A stretch of DNA of 64,000 nucleotides. Origin: Prunella strophiata (Eukaryota; Chordata; Aves; Passeriformes; Prunellidae). The notes below the pieces were generated by a model. The model did no database searches. It was given only the letters and a program-made list of their open reading frames with translations, and was not told the DNA's origin. Location of the stretch: positions 20,113,120 to 20,177,119 of the forward strand of contig JAZBQD010000021.1 of NCBI GenBank assembly GCA_036583965.1, in the 5' to 3' direction. The translations under genes were made by a program, and so were the position numbers. Below are positions 63,767 through 64,000 of the stretch, in pieces; position 1 is the stretch's first letter, and the number at the start of each line of letters is the position of its first letter.

Positions 63767-64000
63767 GGGGGGGTGGGGGGGGGGGGGGACATGGCATGGG
63801 ATGGGATGGGAGGGATGGGATGGGATGGGAGGGATGGGATGGGATGGATGGGATGGGATGGATGGGATGGGATGGATGGGATGGGATGGATGGGATGGGA
63901 TGGGATGGGATGGGATGGATGGGATGGGATGGATGGGATGGGATGGGAGGGATGGGATGGGATGGATGGGATGGGATGGGATGGGAGGGATGGGATGGGA
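63767..64000 (+). repeat. Poly-G tract and GGATGG minisatellite, running off the right edge
   Basis: A G-rich tract is followed by irregular GGGATGGGATGGATGGGATG-type units to the end. The array is incomplete in this window. Confidence 0.92.

Overview
The window is vertebrate nuclear DNA, most likely from a bird and probably a passerine. The evidence is split genes with GT-AG introns, chicken-repeat-1 (CR1) LINE tails of avian type, high GC, short introns and very dense minisatellites, as on avian microchromosomes. The gene order GALNS - TRAPPC2L - PABPN1L - CBFA2T3 matches human 16q24.3, whose avian counterpart I recall as chromosome 11. No prokaryotic operon, CRISPR array or plasmid feature is present.

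Layout. Positions 1-11833 hold the 5' nine coding exons of GALNS on the minus strand; the last exons lie off the left edge. Seventy bases away, TRAPPC2L starts on the plus strand (11904-15635, five exons, complete), so the two share a very short bidirectional promoter. PABPN1L follows on the minus strand (18047-21023, seven exons seen, first exon not identified). CBFA2T3 is also on the minus strand: 3' UTR-like sequence at 23215-27650, coding exons from 31341 to 37899, a candidate 5' exon ending at 50225, and a 12 kb first intron. Positions 50.6-64 kb are non-coding upstream DNA with several AT-rich, possibly conserved islands.

About 17 kb, over a quarter of the window, is tandem repeat in at least 17 arrays with units of 10, 11, 14, 20, 22, 31, 45, 61, 72 and 84 bp. 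Several are almost perfectly homogeneous. Their units lack stop codons, so they make very long spurious open frames on both strands.

Function. GALNS is a lysosomal sulfatase, TRAPPC2L a vesicle-tethering subunit, PABPN1L a nuclear/oocyte-type poly(A)-binding protein and CBFA2T3 a transcriptional corepressor; they are neighbours, not a pathway. The most important oddities are in CBFA2T3. The exon for the C-terminal MYND zinc finger cannot be found between exon 11 and the 3' UTR, where a 3.5 kb array sits, and exon 4 carries a +1 frameshift. I did not find a convincing new biological system; the repeat landscape and the CBFA2T3 anomalies are what deserve a second look.
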